The translations under genes and the position numbers were made by a program. From Denitrobaculum sp965232285 (GTDB lineage Bacteria; Pseudomonadota; Alphaproteobacteria; Kiloniellales; Kiloniellaceae), in NCBI GenBank assembly GCA_965232285.1, contig CBDDPL010000004.1, forward strand, positions 3,534,001-3,598,000: 64,000 bases of DNA, read 5' to 3'. The notes under the pieces were generated by a model. That model saw nothing but the letters and a program-made list of their open reading frames with translations. It was not told where the DNA came from and did no database searches. Shown piece after piece: positions 24,979-33,517 of this stretch; the stretch's first letter is position 1; the number at the start of each line of letters is the position of its first letter.

Positions 24979-26466
24979 ATGTCTTCAGCGCGGTCACTGC
25001 TTGCGATCGATCAGGGTACCACCAGCAGCCGGGCGATGGTTTTCGATGATGCCGGCCGGCCGATGGGCCAGGCGCAGCAGGAGTTGCCGCAGCACTTTCC
25101 ACAGTCGGGTTGGGTTGAACACGACGTGGAGGACATCTGGCGCGATACGGTCGGGGTGGTCAAAGGCGCTCTGACCAACGCCCGGGTCTCCGTCGAGGAG
25201 ATCGCCGCGCTCGGGATCACCAACCAGCGTGAGACCACCGTCATCTGGGACCGCAAAACCGGTGAAGCGGTCCACAAGGCGATCGTCTGGCAGGATCGGC
25301 GCTCTGCCCCGCTCTGCGACCGGCTGAAGCAGGAAGGGCACGAACCCATGGTCCAGGCCCGCACCGGCCTGCTGATCGATTCCTACTTCTCGGCGACCAA
25401 GATCGCCTGGCTGCTGGACAATGTGGAGGGCCTGCGCGCCCGGGCCGAGCGGGGAGAGCTCGCCTTCGGCACCATCGACTGCTTCCTGCTCTGGCGGCTG
25501 ACCGGCGGCAAGGTCCATGCGACCGACGCGACCAATGCAGCGCGCACCATGCTGTTCGACATCCACCGCCAGGTCTGGGACGAGGAGCTGCTGGAGCTCT
25601 TCGGCGTGCCCGCCTCGCTGTTGCCGGAGGTCCACGACAGCAATGCGGAGTTCGGCGTCACCGACCCGGGTCTCTTCGGCGCGGCCATCCCGATCCTGGG
25701 CATCGCGGGTGATCAGCAGGCAGCCACCGTCGGTCAGGCCTGTTTTGAATCCGGCATGATGAAGTCCACCTACGGCACCGGCTGCTTTGCCCTGATGAAC
25801 ACGGGCGAGACGGCTCTGAAGTCGAACAACCGGCTGCTGACCACCATCGCCTACCGGATCGACGGACAGACCCACTATGCCCTGGAGGGAAGCATCTTCG
25901 TGGCCGGCGCCGCCGTGCAGTGGCTGCGGGACGGCCTGAAGATCATCTCCTCGGCCGGCGAGACGGAAGGACTCGCTAAGTCCGCCGACGCGTCCCAAAA
26001 CATTTACGTCGTCCCAGCCTTCACCGGGCTCGGCGCGCCCTATTGGGATGCCGATGCCCGCGGCGCGATCTTCGGCCTGACCCGCGCCACGGGTCCGGCG
26101 GAGATCGCCCGGGCGACCCTGGAGGCCGTCTGCTATCAGACCCGGGACCTGCTGAAAGCCATGGAGGCGGACGGCGCCAGCGGCCTGGAAACACTGCGGG
26201 TCGACGGCGGTATGGTCGCCAACAACTGGATGCTGCAGATGCTGGCCGACATCCTGGGCGTCGCGGTCGAACGGCCCGTGGTGGCGGAGACCACCGCGCT
26301 GGGCGCCGCCTGCCTGGCCGGACTAAAAAGCGGCGTCATGAACGGCCAGGACGGCATCTCCGGCACCTGGCAGAGCACCGGACGCTTCGAACCGCGCATG
26401 TCGGCGGAAGAGCGCGACACCCGCTATGCCGGCTGGCTGGATGCGGTCCGGCGAGTGCGCAGTTGA
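24979..26466 (+). CDS. glpK: Glycerol kinase GlpK
   Basis: 495 residues, full length for the FGGY family. LLAIDQGTTSSRAMVFD binds ATP phosphate; ITNQRETTVIWD, WQDRRSA and STYGTGCFALMNTG are glycerol-kinase specific; VDGGMVANNWMLQMLADI is the second FGGY signature. It phosphorylates glycerol to sn-glycerol-3-phosphate. ATG has GGGAGGAAA upstream. No GlpF or GlpD is nearby, so it is a single-gene unit here, ending eight bases from the convergent exporter gene. Confidence 0.95.
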   Translation: MSSARSLLAIDQGTTSSRAMVFDDAGRPMGQAQQELPQHFPQSGWVEHDVEDIWRDTVGVVKGALTNARVSVEEIAALGITNQRETTVIWDRKTGEAVHKAIVWQDRRSAPLCDRLKQEGHEPMVQARTGLLIDSYFSATKIAWLLDNVEGLRARAERGELAFGTIDCFLLWRLTGGKVHATDATNAARTMLFDIHRQVWDEELLELFGVPASLLPEVHDSNAEFGVTDPGLFGAAIPILGIAGDQQAATVGQACFESGMMKSTYGTGCFALMNTGETALKSNNRLLTTIAYRIDGQTHYALEGSIFVAGAAVQWLRDGLKIISSAGETEGLAKSADASQNIYVVPAFTGLGAPYWDADARGAIFGLTRATGPAEIARATLEAVCYQTRDLLKAMEADGASGLETLRVDGGMVANNWMLQMLADILGVAVERPVVAETTALGAACLAGLKSGVMNGQDGISGTWQSTGRFEPRMSAEERDTRYAGWLDAVRRVRS

Positions 26467-26473
26467 GACCTGC

Positions 26474-27109
26474 CTAAGCGCTCGTGAGAAACAGGCCGCT
26501 GAGGGCATAGAGCCCGAAGGCACTCAGCACCGTACCCGACAGGCGGTTGATCCAGAGCAGGCTGGTTGGGGTCATGCGCCTGCGCATCAGTCCCACACTG
26601 CCGCTCAATCCCAGCCACCAGAGCGCAGAGCCGAGAAAGACGCCCAGGACCAGGATCACCGCGCCGCCGTATCCACCGCCTTCGCCCGCCGCCACACCGG
26701 CGAATCCCAGTCCGGCGAAGAGTGCAATGAAGGAAAGGATGGTGGCCGGATTGGCAAGCGTCAGGACAAAGCAGGACAGGAAAGCACTGCCGTGCCCGCC
26801 ACTGCCGCTATCCGATCCCAGGGCGGCCGGAGCGGCGCGAAAGGTCTTGATGCCGAGCCAGAGCAGAAAAAGGCCGCCGCCAAGCCGCAGTGCGCTCTCC
26901 ATCTCCAGGAGAAAGCTGGAAACCGCCGCCAGCCCGAAAGCCGCCACGGCGCCATAACAGGCGTCGGCGACGGCTGCCCCCAGACCGGAAACGAAACCGA
27001 TCCTCATGCCTTGCGTGAGGCTGCGCCGGATACAGAGCACACCGATGGGCCCCACCGGTGCGGCGACCGACAGTCCCAGAATAAGCCCCTTCACAAACAG
27101 CGCGAACAT
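26474..27109 (-). CDS. LysE/RhtB family amino-acid exporter
   Basis: 211 residues, six hydrophobic helices. The N-terminal LGLSVAAPVGPIGVLCIRRSLTQG is the LysE family signature, with the helix-breaking APVGP motif. It exports an amino acid or analogue. It is divergent from an Lrp-type regulator at 27188, the same pairing as lysE/lysG-type or lrp-controlled exporters, so it is probably induced by amino-acid excess. Confidence 0.9.
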   Translation of the reverse strand: MFALFVKGLILGLSVAAPVGPIGVLCIRRSLTQGMRIGFVSGLGAAVADACYGAVAAFGLAAVSSFLLEMESALRLGGGLFLLWLGIKTFRAAPAALGSDSGSGGHGSAFLSCFVLTLANPATILSFIALFAGLGFAGVAAGEGGGYGGAVILVLGVFLGSALWWLGLSGSVGLMRRRMTPTSLLWINRLSGTVLSAFGLYALSGLFLTSA

Positions 27110-27123
27110 TGAATTGATCTCCG

Positions 27124-27145
27124 ATTTCGGATATCATCCGGAAAT
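27124..27145. promoter_or_regulatory. Imperfect palindrome in the LysE/Lrp divergent promoter
   Basis: ATTTCGGAT and ATCCGGAAAT form an inverted repeat around a short centre, with a further AAATCGGAT at 27154-27162. The position between an Lrp gene and its divergent exporter suggests an Lrp binding region. Confidence 0.5.
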
Positions 27146-27187
27146 TATCATCATAAATCGGATGAATCACGGAGAATCTTCGTTTAA

Positions 27188-27670
27188 ATGGAAATCGATC
27201 AATCCGACCGCCGGCTTCTGGCCCTGGTGCAGGAAGACTGCCGGCGCTCTTATGCCGATCTGGCGGAACGCAGCGGCCTTTCCACCTCGACGGTTCATGA
27301 CCGCCTCAAACGTCTTCAGGCTCGCGGTGTGATCAAGGGGCAGATCGCGCTGCTGGCCCCCTCGGCGCTGGGCCTGGATATCTGCGCTTTCGTTCAGATC
27401 ACGATCGCTCATCCTTCGAAGGTCGGCACTTTTCTGGAGCGGATCGTCACCCTGCCCGAGGTGCAGGAGTGTCATCACGTGACGGGAGACTACGACTATC
27501 TGCTCAAGATCCGCGCGCGAAACGCCGCCGCGCTGGAAGAGGTGATCGTCGAAAAAATCAAGACGATCGAAGGCGTTGTCCGCAGCTACACTTCGATTGC
27601 CCTTTCCTCGGCAAAGGAGTCGCCCGACATCGACTGTGCGGCCCCGGCACCAGGGAAGGATACACCTTAG
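27188..27670 (+). CDS. Lrp/AsnC family transcriptional regulator
   Basis: 160 residues. The N-terminal HTH is MEIDQSDRRLLALVQEDCRRSYADLAERSGLSTSTVHDRLKRL (about 1-60); the RAM ligand-binding domain follows, including the conserved VQECHHVTGDYDYLLKIRARN. Divergent from the LysE exporter, which it most likely controls in response to an amino acid. Confidence 0.92.
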   Translation: MEIDQSDRRLLALVQEDCRRSYADLAERSGLSTSTVHDRLKRLQARGVIKGQIALLAPSALGLDICAFVQITIAHPSKVGTFLERIVTLPEVQECHHVTGDYDYLLKIRARNAAALEEVIVEKIKTIEGVVRSYTSIALSSAKESPDIDCAAPAPGKDTP

Positions 27671-27839
27671 CGGGTAGAAATCCGGACCAAAATAACCGCT
27701 GAATACAAACGCCGATCAGGTTGATTTTTTTGATCTTTTCTTAATCAAGCTGGCGCAGACTTCAAAGCCTGAACAGTGCTTTCCGATTGCGTCAAGCGAG
27801 TTGGAGGGCCAGATCCTTCTACGGCGAGAAGTTCCGAGC

Positions 27840-28199
27840 GTGACCGATTCCAGACTTCACTCCCTGAAAACACCTGATCAGCGACACTACAAGCGCGCCC
27901 AGGTCGTTCTTTCCGGCTGCCTCATCAACGAGGTTGAAACGCTTGACTGCGCAGTGATCGACCTCTCCATCAACGGTGCGCGCGTCTGCCTCGACGACGC
28001 GCTGGACGGCAAGGAAGTCGTGAAACTACGCCTTGCCCGCTCGACCGATCTTGAGGTCAAGGTGGTCTGGCAGGAAGAGGGCGCCCTGGGGCTTCAGTTC
28101 ACCGAAGATCCGCGTGATGTCGCCAATATTCTCGACGGACTGCTGCCGGAAGACTGCCTCGACGCCTCCAGTGGCCTGCGCCTTCTCAAGGAAGTCTGA
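27840..28199 (+). CDS. PilZ domain protein
   Basis: About 119 residues. It contains a PilZ-like barrel with KRAQVVLSG (the RxxxR-like c-di-GMP arginine region is poorly kept) and DLSINGARVCL (the D/NxSxxG motif). Because only one Arg of the first motif is clear, c-di-GMP binding is uncertain. The start is doubtful: GTG at 27840 has GAGAAG upstream, while TTG at 27801 would add 13 residues. It lies 64 bases before the SNase-like gene, on the same strand. Confidence 0.72.
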   Translation: MTDSRLHSLKTPDQRHYKRAQVVLSGCLINEVETLDCAVIDLSINGARVCLDDALDGKEVVKLRLARSTDLEVKVVWQEEGALGLQFTEDPRDVANILDGLLPEDCLDASSGLRLLKEV

Positions 28200-28263
28200 T
28201 CGCCGGGCTTCGCTCTCACAACCGACAGAGCATGCTGTATCTTTCGTTGCTGGCCATGCCACT

Positions 28264-28749
28264 ATGACCTCAATGAGACACTTTCCTTCTTTCCTGTTGC
28301 TTCTGCTCTGCTGCCTGCAACTCGCCGGTCGGCCGGCAACGGCGGCCGAAGTTTCCGGCAAGCAGACCGAGGTCTTCAGCCCGGCCTTTATCGAAGTCGG
28401 CAGCACTCTCGTGCGGCTGGAAGGCCTGCGGGCGCCCCGGAACGACCAGATCTGCAATGAAGGCGCCGTCCCCTGGACCTGCGGCCGCGATGCGCGCTGG
28501 GCGGCCCTCAACCGTCTCGGCAATCACTGGATCACCTGCCTGGAGCGCGGGCGCACGGAAGACGGTCACTTCATCGGGCTCTGTTATCTCGGCGGGGTCG
28601 GTGGCCCCGAGCTCAATGCCTGGCTGGTCGAACAGGGCTGGGCGCTCACGGACGCAGCCGGCGCCGAACGCTACCTGGAAGAGGAAACCAGCGCGCGAGC
28701 GGAACGCCGCGGCCTCTGGCGCAATGGGATCGAGCCTCTCTGGGAGTAG
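28264..28749 (+). CDS. Secreted SNase-like protein with degenerate active site
   Basis: 161 residues. The signal peptide spans residues 1-29 (FPSFLLLLLCCLQLAG...ATAAE). The rest has thermonuclease topology: VGSTLVRLEGLRAPRN in place of the usual RLxGIDAPE, then LNAWLVEQGWAL and a final charged helix ERRGLWRNG. The calcium-binding Asp of GIDAPE is Arg here, the Glu is replaced, and the YGR arginine region reads DGHFIGLCYL, so nuclease activity is doubtful. Four Cys in the mature part could form disulfides. The ORF is open far upstream, but only the ATG at 28264 gives a sensible signal peptide. Confidence 0.7.
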   Translation: MTSMRHFPSFLLLLLCCLQLAGRPATAAEVSGKQTEVFSPAFIEVGSTLVRLEGLRAPRNDQICNEGAVPWTCGRDARWAALNRLGNHWITCLERGRTEDGHFIGLCYLGGVGGPELNAWLVEQGWALTDAAGAERYLEEETSARAERRGLWRNGIEPLWE

Positions 28750-28751
28750 TC

Positions 28752-29789
28752 TCAGGCTGCGGTCTGTTGAGCCCCAGCGACCGAACGGTAATCCGCATAG
28801 ACGAGATCGCGTAAGTCCTGCGCCCGCTGCGATTCGATCTTCAGACCGGCAAAGTTCGGCACGCCGAAAGTCCGCGTCATCAGCACAGCGTCACTGCCGA
28901 ACCAGTTCGGCAGCACACAGCCGCAGAAGTAACCGCGCGCGCGAAGCCGGGTTATGACAGCCGCGACTTCGGGCTGACCGAGGTTGAGCGCCACCTTGAC
29001 GACGTGACGGCCGGCGGCGAGCGCCGACATTTCGAGCGAAAAGAGACGTGTGTCGAAGTCCGCACCGGCCCGCAAGAGATTCACCCCCGTCAGGTCACAG
29101 TCCGGCAGATCACTCACCGTCAACTCACTACGCCCGCTCGGCTCCGCCGCGGCCTCCGCGTCGCGGTACTGGCGGGACACACCGAGTTGCACCATGACAT
29201 CCCGGACCCGCTCGGCGCAGCAGGACGGCAGATAGGTTATCCTCTCGTCCTTCTCCGCGAAGCTGCGTGCGTAGTTCAGCGTCGCCACACGACCGATCGG
29301 CCCGTCGTTCTTGGCGAACATACGCTCCGGCAGATAGTCCATTTCGTAACCGATCTCGGTCATACCAAGCGAAATACAGGCCTTCTGCGAATAGGAATGA
29401 TTGCAGACCGCCGCACCGAACAACAGCTCACAGCCGAGGCTGACCCGCGCGTGTTCAATGGCGATCGACATCATAGCCGCGAGGAGCCCGCCCGAGCGAT
29501 GAGCGCCGCTGACCACCGCCTGACCGATTTCCAGCACCTTGGCCGAGGGCGCGCATTTGGACAGCCCGACATGGCCGACAACCTCACCGGACGCCGTCCG
29601 CGCCACAATGGAGATGAGCTTCTCTTCGCGATTTCCAGAGATAAAGGTCTCGGGGTCGTAGATCGATGACTTCAAGTAATTCTCGCCGTAAGCTTCCTTG
29701 AAAAGCTCGACGATCGAACCGGCGTCCGCTGGGCGGAAACCACTAATGATGTAAGGACCTTGACGCCGCGGTGACAGGAACGCCGACAT
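28752..29789 (-). CDS. GNAT-family N-acetyltransferase with extra C-terminal domain
   Basis: 345 residues. The first 180 form a GNAT domain: ISGFRPADAGSIVELFKEAYG, the acetyl-CoA loop region IGQAVVSGAHRSGGLLAAMM, and CNHSYSQKACISLGMTEIG. The remaining 165 residues (from about YLPSCCAERVRDVMVQLG) look like a second, divergent domain ending in RARGYFCGCVLPNWFGSDAVLMTRTFG, which resembles a half-GNAT. The acceptor is unknown. It ends two bases from the convergent SNase-like gene. Confidence 0.65.
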   Translation of the reverse strand: MSAFLSPRRQGPYIISGFRPADAGSIVELFKEAYGENYLKSSIYDPETFISGNREEKLISIVARTASGEVVGHVGLSKCAPSAKVLEIGQAVVSGAHRSGGLLAAMMSIAIEHARVSLGCELLFGAAVCNHSYSQKACISLGMTEIGYEMDYLPERMFAKNDGPIGRVATLNYARSFAEKDERITYLPSCCAERVRDVMVQLGVSRQYRDAEAAAEPSGRSELTVSDLPDCDLTGVNLLRAGADFDTRLFSLEMSALAAGRHVVKVALNLGQPEVAAVITRLRARGYFCGCVLPNWFGSDAVLMTRTFGVPNFAGLKIESQRAQDLRDLVYADYRSVAGAQQTAA

Positions 29790-29988
29790 GCCGAATCCCC
29801 TGTGGCATAATTGTGTCTACTTTAGCTGAAAAAGGTATACGAGGTATTTACGGGAAATTTAAATCGTCTTTAATCTTTGCTTGCGGAAAATTTAAATTAA
29901 ATCTAGTTCGCAACGACAATATAACCTGTGGTGATCGCAAGTAATTGGGGATTCCCCTAACGCGGGAATTTACCTATATCGAGCGCGC
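29790..29988. other. AT-rich intergenic region upstream of the GNAT gene
   Basis: About 200 bases, clearly richer in A and T than the neighbours, with AATTTAAAT and AATTTAAATTAAAT runs. It probably contains the promoter for the minus-strand GNAT gene. No gene seen. Confidence 0.5.
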
Positions 29989-30016
29989 AAAAAAAAGAGC
30001 GGCCCGAAGGCCGCTC
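29989..30016 (-). terminator. Rho-independent terminator of the sugar-acid (FAH-SDR-dehydratase) operon
   Basis: On the minus strand GAGCGGCC and GGCCGCTC form a perfect 8-bp stem with a 4-base loop (29997-30016), followed by eight T residues (29996 down to 29989). It lies about 60 bases after the FAH hydrolase stop. Confidence 0.9.
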
Positions 30017-30077
30017 CCGTTCGCGTGCAGTCTGTAAAATCGTCCGGGCCGAAGACCCCTGACGAGCGACGCGCCTG

Positions 30078-30920
30078 TTATCCGGCGATCACGTGTTGCT
30101 GCTGTTGCCCCAGCCCCTCAACACCAAGCGCGACCGTGTCGCCAGCTTTCAGATAGCGTGGCGGCTTCTGTCCCATACCGACGCCCGGCGGTGTGCCAGT
30201 GGTAATGATGTCGCCGGGCTGCAGGGTCATGAAGCGGCTGAGATAGGACACGATAAAGGCGACGCCGTAGACCATGGTGCTGGTGCTGCCGTCCTGCTGC
30301 CGCTCACCGTTGACGTCGAGCCACATGGAGAGCGCCTGGGGATCGGCCACCTCGTCCCGGGTCACCAGCCAGGGGCCGATCGGACCGAAGGTGTCGGCTG
30401 ACTTACCCTTCACCCACTGGCCGCTGTGCTCGATCTGGAAGGCACGTTCGGAGACATCATTGACCACGCAGTAACCGGCTACGTGGTTCAGCGCATCTGC
30501 TTCCTCGACATACTTCGCGGTGCTGCCGATCACCACGCCCAGTTCGACCTCCCAGTCGGTCTTTTCCGAACCGCGGGGAATCTCGACGTTGTCGTTCGGA
30601 CCACAGATCGAGGAGGTGGCCTTCATGAAGACCACCGGCTCCGGCGGCACCTCGAGCCCGGATTCGGCCGCATGGTCGGAGTAGTTCAGGCCGATGGCGA
30701 TAAACTTCCCCGCCCCCGCGACACAGGGCCCGATCCGGCTGGCGCCGTCCGCTTCCGGCAGGCTGGCCGGGTCCAGGGCCGCCAGCTTCGCCAGGCTCTC
30801 GGGCGACAGGGCGGCGCCATTGACGTCCTCCACGACGGAAGAGAGATCTCGGATTTTGCCGTCGGAATCCAACAGGCCGGGCTTTTCGGCGCCTTGCGGC
30901 CCGTATCGAAGCAGCTTCAT
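30078..30920 (-). CDS. Fumarylacetoacetate-hydrolase-family protein, probable 2,4-diketo-3-deoxy-L-fuconate hydrolase
   Basis: 280 residues. FAH family core: IGLNYSDHAAESG, PVVFMKATSSICGPND, the metal ligands in TDWEVELGVVIG and VNDVSERAFQ, and GDIITTGTPPGVGMGQKP. Within this family the sequence matches the 2,4-diketo-3-deoxy-rhamnonate/fuconate hydrolases that split the diketo acid to pyruvate and lactate (or glycolate from the pentose). It is the last gene of a three-gene minus-strand operon with an SDR and a sugar-acid dehydratase, which supplies exactly this substrate. ATG has AAGGGG about eight bases upstream. Confidence 0.82.
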   Translation of the reverse strand: MKLLRYGPQGAEKPGLLDSDGKIRDLSSVVEDVNGAALSPESLAKLAALDPASLPEADGASRIGPCVAGAGKFIAIGLNYSDHAAESGLEVPPEPVVFMKATSSICGPNDNVEIPRGSEKTDWEVELGVVIGSTAKYVEEADALNHVAGYCVVNDVSERAFQIEHSGQWVKGKSADTFGPIGPWLVTRDEVADPQALSMWLDVNGERQQDGSTSTMVYGVAFIVSYLSRFMTLQPGDIITTGTPPGVGMGQKPPRYLKAGDTVALGVEGLGQQQQHVIAG

Positions 30921-30970
30921 GAGCTTGTCCCCTTAATTCGGAATTGAAGTCGGAATTTAACGGCTGATCG

Positions 30971-31702
30971 TCAGTTCGACCAGCCGCCATCAATGATGTG
31001 AATCTGGCCCGTGGTATAGGCTGCGGCATCGCTGGCGAGATACAAGGCGAGCTCCGCGATCTCCTCGGGCTTGCCCAGGCGGCCGATCGGCTGACGCGCG
31101 ATAAAGGCCGCCCGCGCCGCCTCGTAGTCGCCCTGCGCGGCCAAGCGTTCCTCAAGTGACGGAGACTGCACCGTACCCGGGCAGATGGCGTTGCAGCGGA
31201 TGCCGCGCTGAACGAAGTCGGCCGCCACCGACTTGGTCAGACCGATCACCGCCGCCTTGGACATACCATAGGCGAAACGATTGGGTACGCCCTTCACGCT
31301 GGAAGCAACCGAGGACATGTTCACGATCGAGCCGCTGCCCGCTTCCAGCATAGCCGGCAGGAAGGCGCGGATGGTCCGGTACATGGATTTGACGTTGAGG
31401 TTGATTGCGACGTCCCAGTCCGCCTCGCTGCATTCCAGGATCGAGCCGCTGTGCACGAAACCGGCACAGTTGAACAGAGCGTCCAGGCTGCCGACCTCCG
31501 CGGCCAGTTCAGCCACCATGGCGTCGTCCGTCACGTCGAGCCGCCGGCGATGGCTGACCTTCACCTCGGCCAGCGCCTCTTCATTGATATCGGTCGCCCA
31601 AACGCTCGCGCCTTCCGCTTCGAAAAGCTCGGCGGTCGCCCGGCCGATACCCTGTGCGGCGGCGGTCACCAGCGCCGTCTTGCCGCGCAGTCTGTCACCC
31701 AT
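30971..31702 (-). CDS. SDR dehydrogenase, probable 2-keto-3-deoxy-L-fuconate dehydrogenase
   Basis: 243 residues. NAD motif TAAAQGIGRATA, FNCAGF, catalytic Ser in NMSSVASSVKG, YGMSK (YxxxK), and CPGTVQSPSLEER and IIDGGWSN at the C-terminus. This last region closely resembles the DHRS6/BDH2-type SDR group that contains the Xanthomonas 2-keto-3-deoxy-L-fuconate dehydrogenase. It would oxidise C4 of the keto-deoxy acid with NAD, between the dehydratase at 31754 and the hydrolase at 30078. Confidence 0.85.
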   Translation of the reverse strand: MGDRLRGKTALVTAAAQGIGRATAELFEAEGASVWATDINEEALAEVKVSHRRRLDVTDDAMVAELAAEVGSLDALFNCAGFVHSGSILECSEADWDVAINLNVKSMYRTIRAFLPAMLEAGSGSIVNMSSVASSVKGVPNRFAYGMSKAAVIGLTKSVAADFVQRGIRCNAICPGTVQSPSLEERLAAQGDYEAARAAFIARQPIGRLGKPEEIAELALYLASDAAAYTTGQIHIIDGGWSN

Positions 31703-31753
31703 AAATTCTTATCCCTCGTATTTTGATCTCACTTTTCCGGCGCAGCGGCAAAT

Positions 31754-33289
31754 TTACATCACGGCGCCGATCTGCCAGGGCACGAACTCGTTGTCGCCGA
31801 AGCCCAGTTCCTCGCTTTTGGACTTCTTGCCCGATGCCACTGCGAGAACCTTTTCGAAGATCTCCGCGCCCTTTTCCTCGACGCTGACGCCGCTTTCGGC
31901 AATCGGCCCACAGTTGATGTCCATATCCTCGGACATGTTGTCGTACATCAGCGAATTGGTCGCCAGCTTGATCGAGGGCGCCGGCTTGTATCCGAAAACG
32001 GAGCCGCGGCCAGTGGTAAAGCAGACCACATTCGCCCCCGAAGCCACCTGTCCGGTGATGGAGCAGGGATCGTAACCCGGGCTATCCATGAAGACGAAGC
32101 CTTTGGTGTCGACCCGTTCGCCATAGAGGTAGACGCCGCTGAGCGGCATGCTGCCGCCCTTGGCCGTGGCGCCCAGCGACTTCTCCAGAATGGTGGTCAG
32201 GCCGCCGAGCTTGTTGCCGGGCGAAGGGTTGTTGTTCATCTCCCCGCCGTTACGCTGGGTGTAGTCTTCCCACCAGCGGATCCGCTCGATCAACTTTTCA
32301 CCGACCTCCCGGTTGACCGCACGGCGGGTCAGGAGATGTTCGGCGCCATAGATCTCGGGAGTCTCGGAGAGGATCGCCGTACCGCCGTTGCACACGAGCA
32401 GATCCGCCGCCGCCCCCAGCGCCGGGTTCGCCGTGATGCCGGAATAGCCGTCCGAGCCGCCGCATTGCAGAGCGAGGGTCAGTTCGCTCACCGGCACTTC
32501 CTCCCGCACGCTGGCGTTGGCCGCCGGCAGCATGGCCTTGATCCGCTCGATCCCGGCTTCGATGGTCTTGCGCGTACCGCCATTGGCCTGAATGGTCATG
32601 GTCTGAAAGGCATCCGTATCCTGCAGGCCATAGGTCTCCATCATCCTTGGAATCTGGAACACCTCACAGCCCAGGCCGATCATCAGGATACCCGCGAAGT
32701 TCGGATGGGTCGCATAGCCCCAGAGCGTGCGCTGAAAGTTGTCGAACCCCTCTCCCGAGCTGGCCATGCCACAGCCGGTGCCGTGCACGAAAGAAACCAC
32801 GCCGTCGATGTTGGGATAGTCGTCCAGCAGGCCCGTGCGGTTAAAGGCGTCCGCAATGAAGCGCGCGACCGTGGCCGAACAGTTGACCGAGGTCAGAACG
32901 CCGATGTAGTTGCGCGTCCCGACCCGGCCGGTGGCGCGACGGTAGCCCGCGAAGCTGCGCCGCGCGCTTTCCTCGATCAGGGGGACCGGGCGGGCATCGG
33001 CACAGAAGTCGTAATCGCGCGCAAAATCCTGCATGGCACAGTTATGCTCATGCACATGTTCACCCGCCGCAATGGGGCCGGTCGCGAAACCAATGATCTG
33101 ATTGTACTTGCGAATCGCTTCGCCTTCCGCGATCGCCTTTGTCGCCATCTTGTGACCCTGAGGCAGGCCGCCTTCGGCTGTAACGCCTTCCGCGGCAATC
33201 TGCGTGCCGGGCGCAATGTTACGGCGCGCCACCACCACGTTGTCGGCCGCTGCCAGTCGGATCGTCAGGGTTTTAGTCTCTTGAGACAC
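31754..33289 (-). CDS. Altronate dehydratase (UxaA) family enzyme, probable L-fuconate/D-arabinonate dehydratase
   Basis: 511 residues with both parts of the UxaA family: an N-terminal SAF domain (about 1-95, NVVVARRNIAPGTQI, HVHEHNCAMQDF) and the large catalytic domain (GYRRATGRVGTRNYIGVLTSVNCSATV, HGTGCGMAS, CGGSDGYSGITANPALG, FMDSPGYDPCSITGQVASG). The enzyme dehydrates an aldonate using Fe or Mn. No enolase-type or IlvD-type fuconate dehydratase is in the cluster, so this one probably fills the step. I recall published work (Watanabe and colleagues) showing UxaA-family enzymes doing this for D-arabinose, L-galactose and L-fucose. GTG start with AAAGGA upstream; first gene of the operon. 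Confidence 0.82.
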   Translation of the reverse strand: MSQETKTLTIRLAAADNVVVARRNIAPGTQIAAEGVTAEGGLPQGHKMATKAIAEGEAIRKYNQIIGFATGPIAAGEHVHEHNCAMQDFARDYDFCADARPVPLIEESARRSFAGYRRATGRVGTRNYIGVLTSVNCSATVARFIADAFNRTGLLDDYPNIDGVVSFVHGTGCGMASSGEGFDNFQRTLWGYATHPNFAGILMIGLGCEVFQIPRMMETYGLQDTDAFQTMTIQANGGTRKTIEAGIERIKAMLPAANASVREEVPVSELTLALQCGGSDGYSGITANPALGAAADLLVCNGGTAILSETPEIYGAEHLLTRRAVNREVGEKLIERIRWWEDYTQRNGGEMNNNPSPGNKLGGLTTILEKSLGATAKGGSMPLSGVYLYGERVDTKGFVFMDSPGYDPCSITGQVASGANVVCFTTGRGSVFGYKPAPSIKLATNSLMYDNMSEDMDINCGPIAESGVSVEEKGAEIFEKVLAVASGKKSKSEELGFGDNEFVPWQIGAVM

Positions 33290-33459
33290 CTTGTTCCTTT
33301 CGGATTCTTGCCGCCGGACGCCGGCGCAACTCCCAGGCTCACCTTAGCCCGGGCGACCAACCCAACACTAATTTGCTGGTCCTAAGCCACGTCACCGGGA
33401 AATACCACTCACAAAGCTGCGTCTACCGAAGCCTGGGACGCTGCAAACCGGATTTCAAC

Positions 33460-33465
33460 TTGACA
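33460..33465 (+). promoter_or_regulatory. Possible -35 element of the GntR gene
   Basis: TTGACA matches the sigma-70 consensus exactly. A TAGCAT at 33482-33487 lies 16 bases further and could be a weak -10, which would place the transcription start close to the translation start of the GntR gene. Confidence 0.4.
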
Positions 33466-33483
33466 TCAATTCGGTGCGAGCTA

Positions 33484-33506
33484 GCATGTTAGCATAATTA
33501 GCATGC
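33484..33506. promoter_or_regulatory. Putative GntR operator (imperfect palindrome)
   Basis: The arms GCATGTTA and TAGCATGC form an inverted repeat with one mismatch. The region also shows three TAGCAT direct repeats (from 33482). It overlaps the upstream possible ATG at 33503 of the regulator and lies in the divergent promoter between the dehydratase operon and the regulator/transporter genes. Confidence 0.55.
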
Positions 33507-33517
33507 AGGATTTGAGG

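Noticed and set aside
31754..33289. Sulfolactate sulfo-lyase (SuyAB), which would complete a DHPS pathway
   Set aside because: SuyA and SuyB are related to UxaA but are separate proteins; this is a fused SAF-plus-large-domain enzyme in an operon with 2-keto-3-deoxy-fuconate dehydrogenase and diketo-acid hydrolase.
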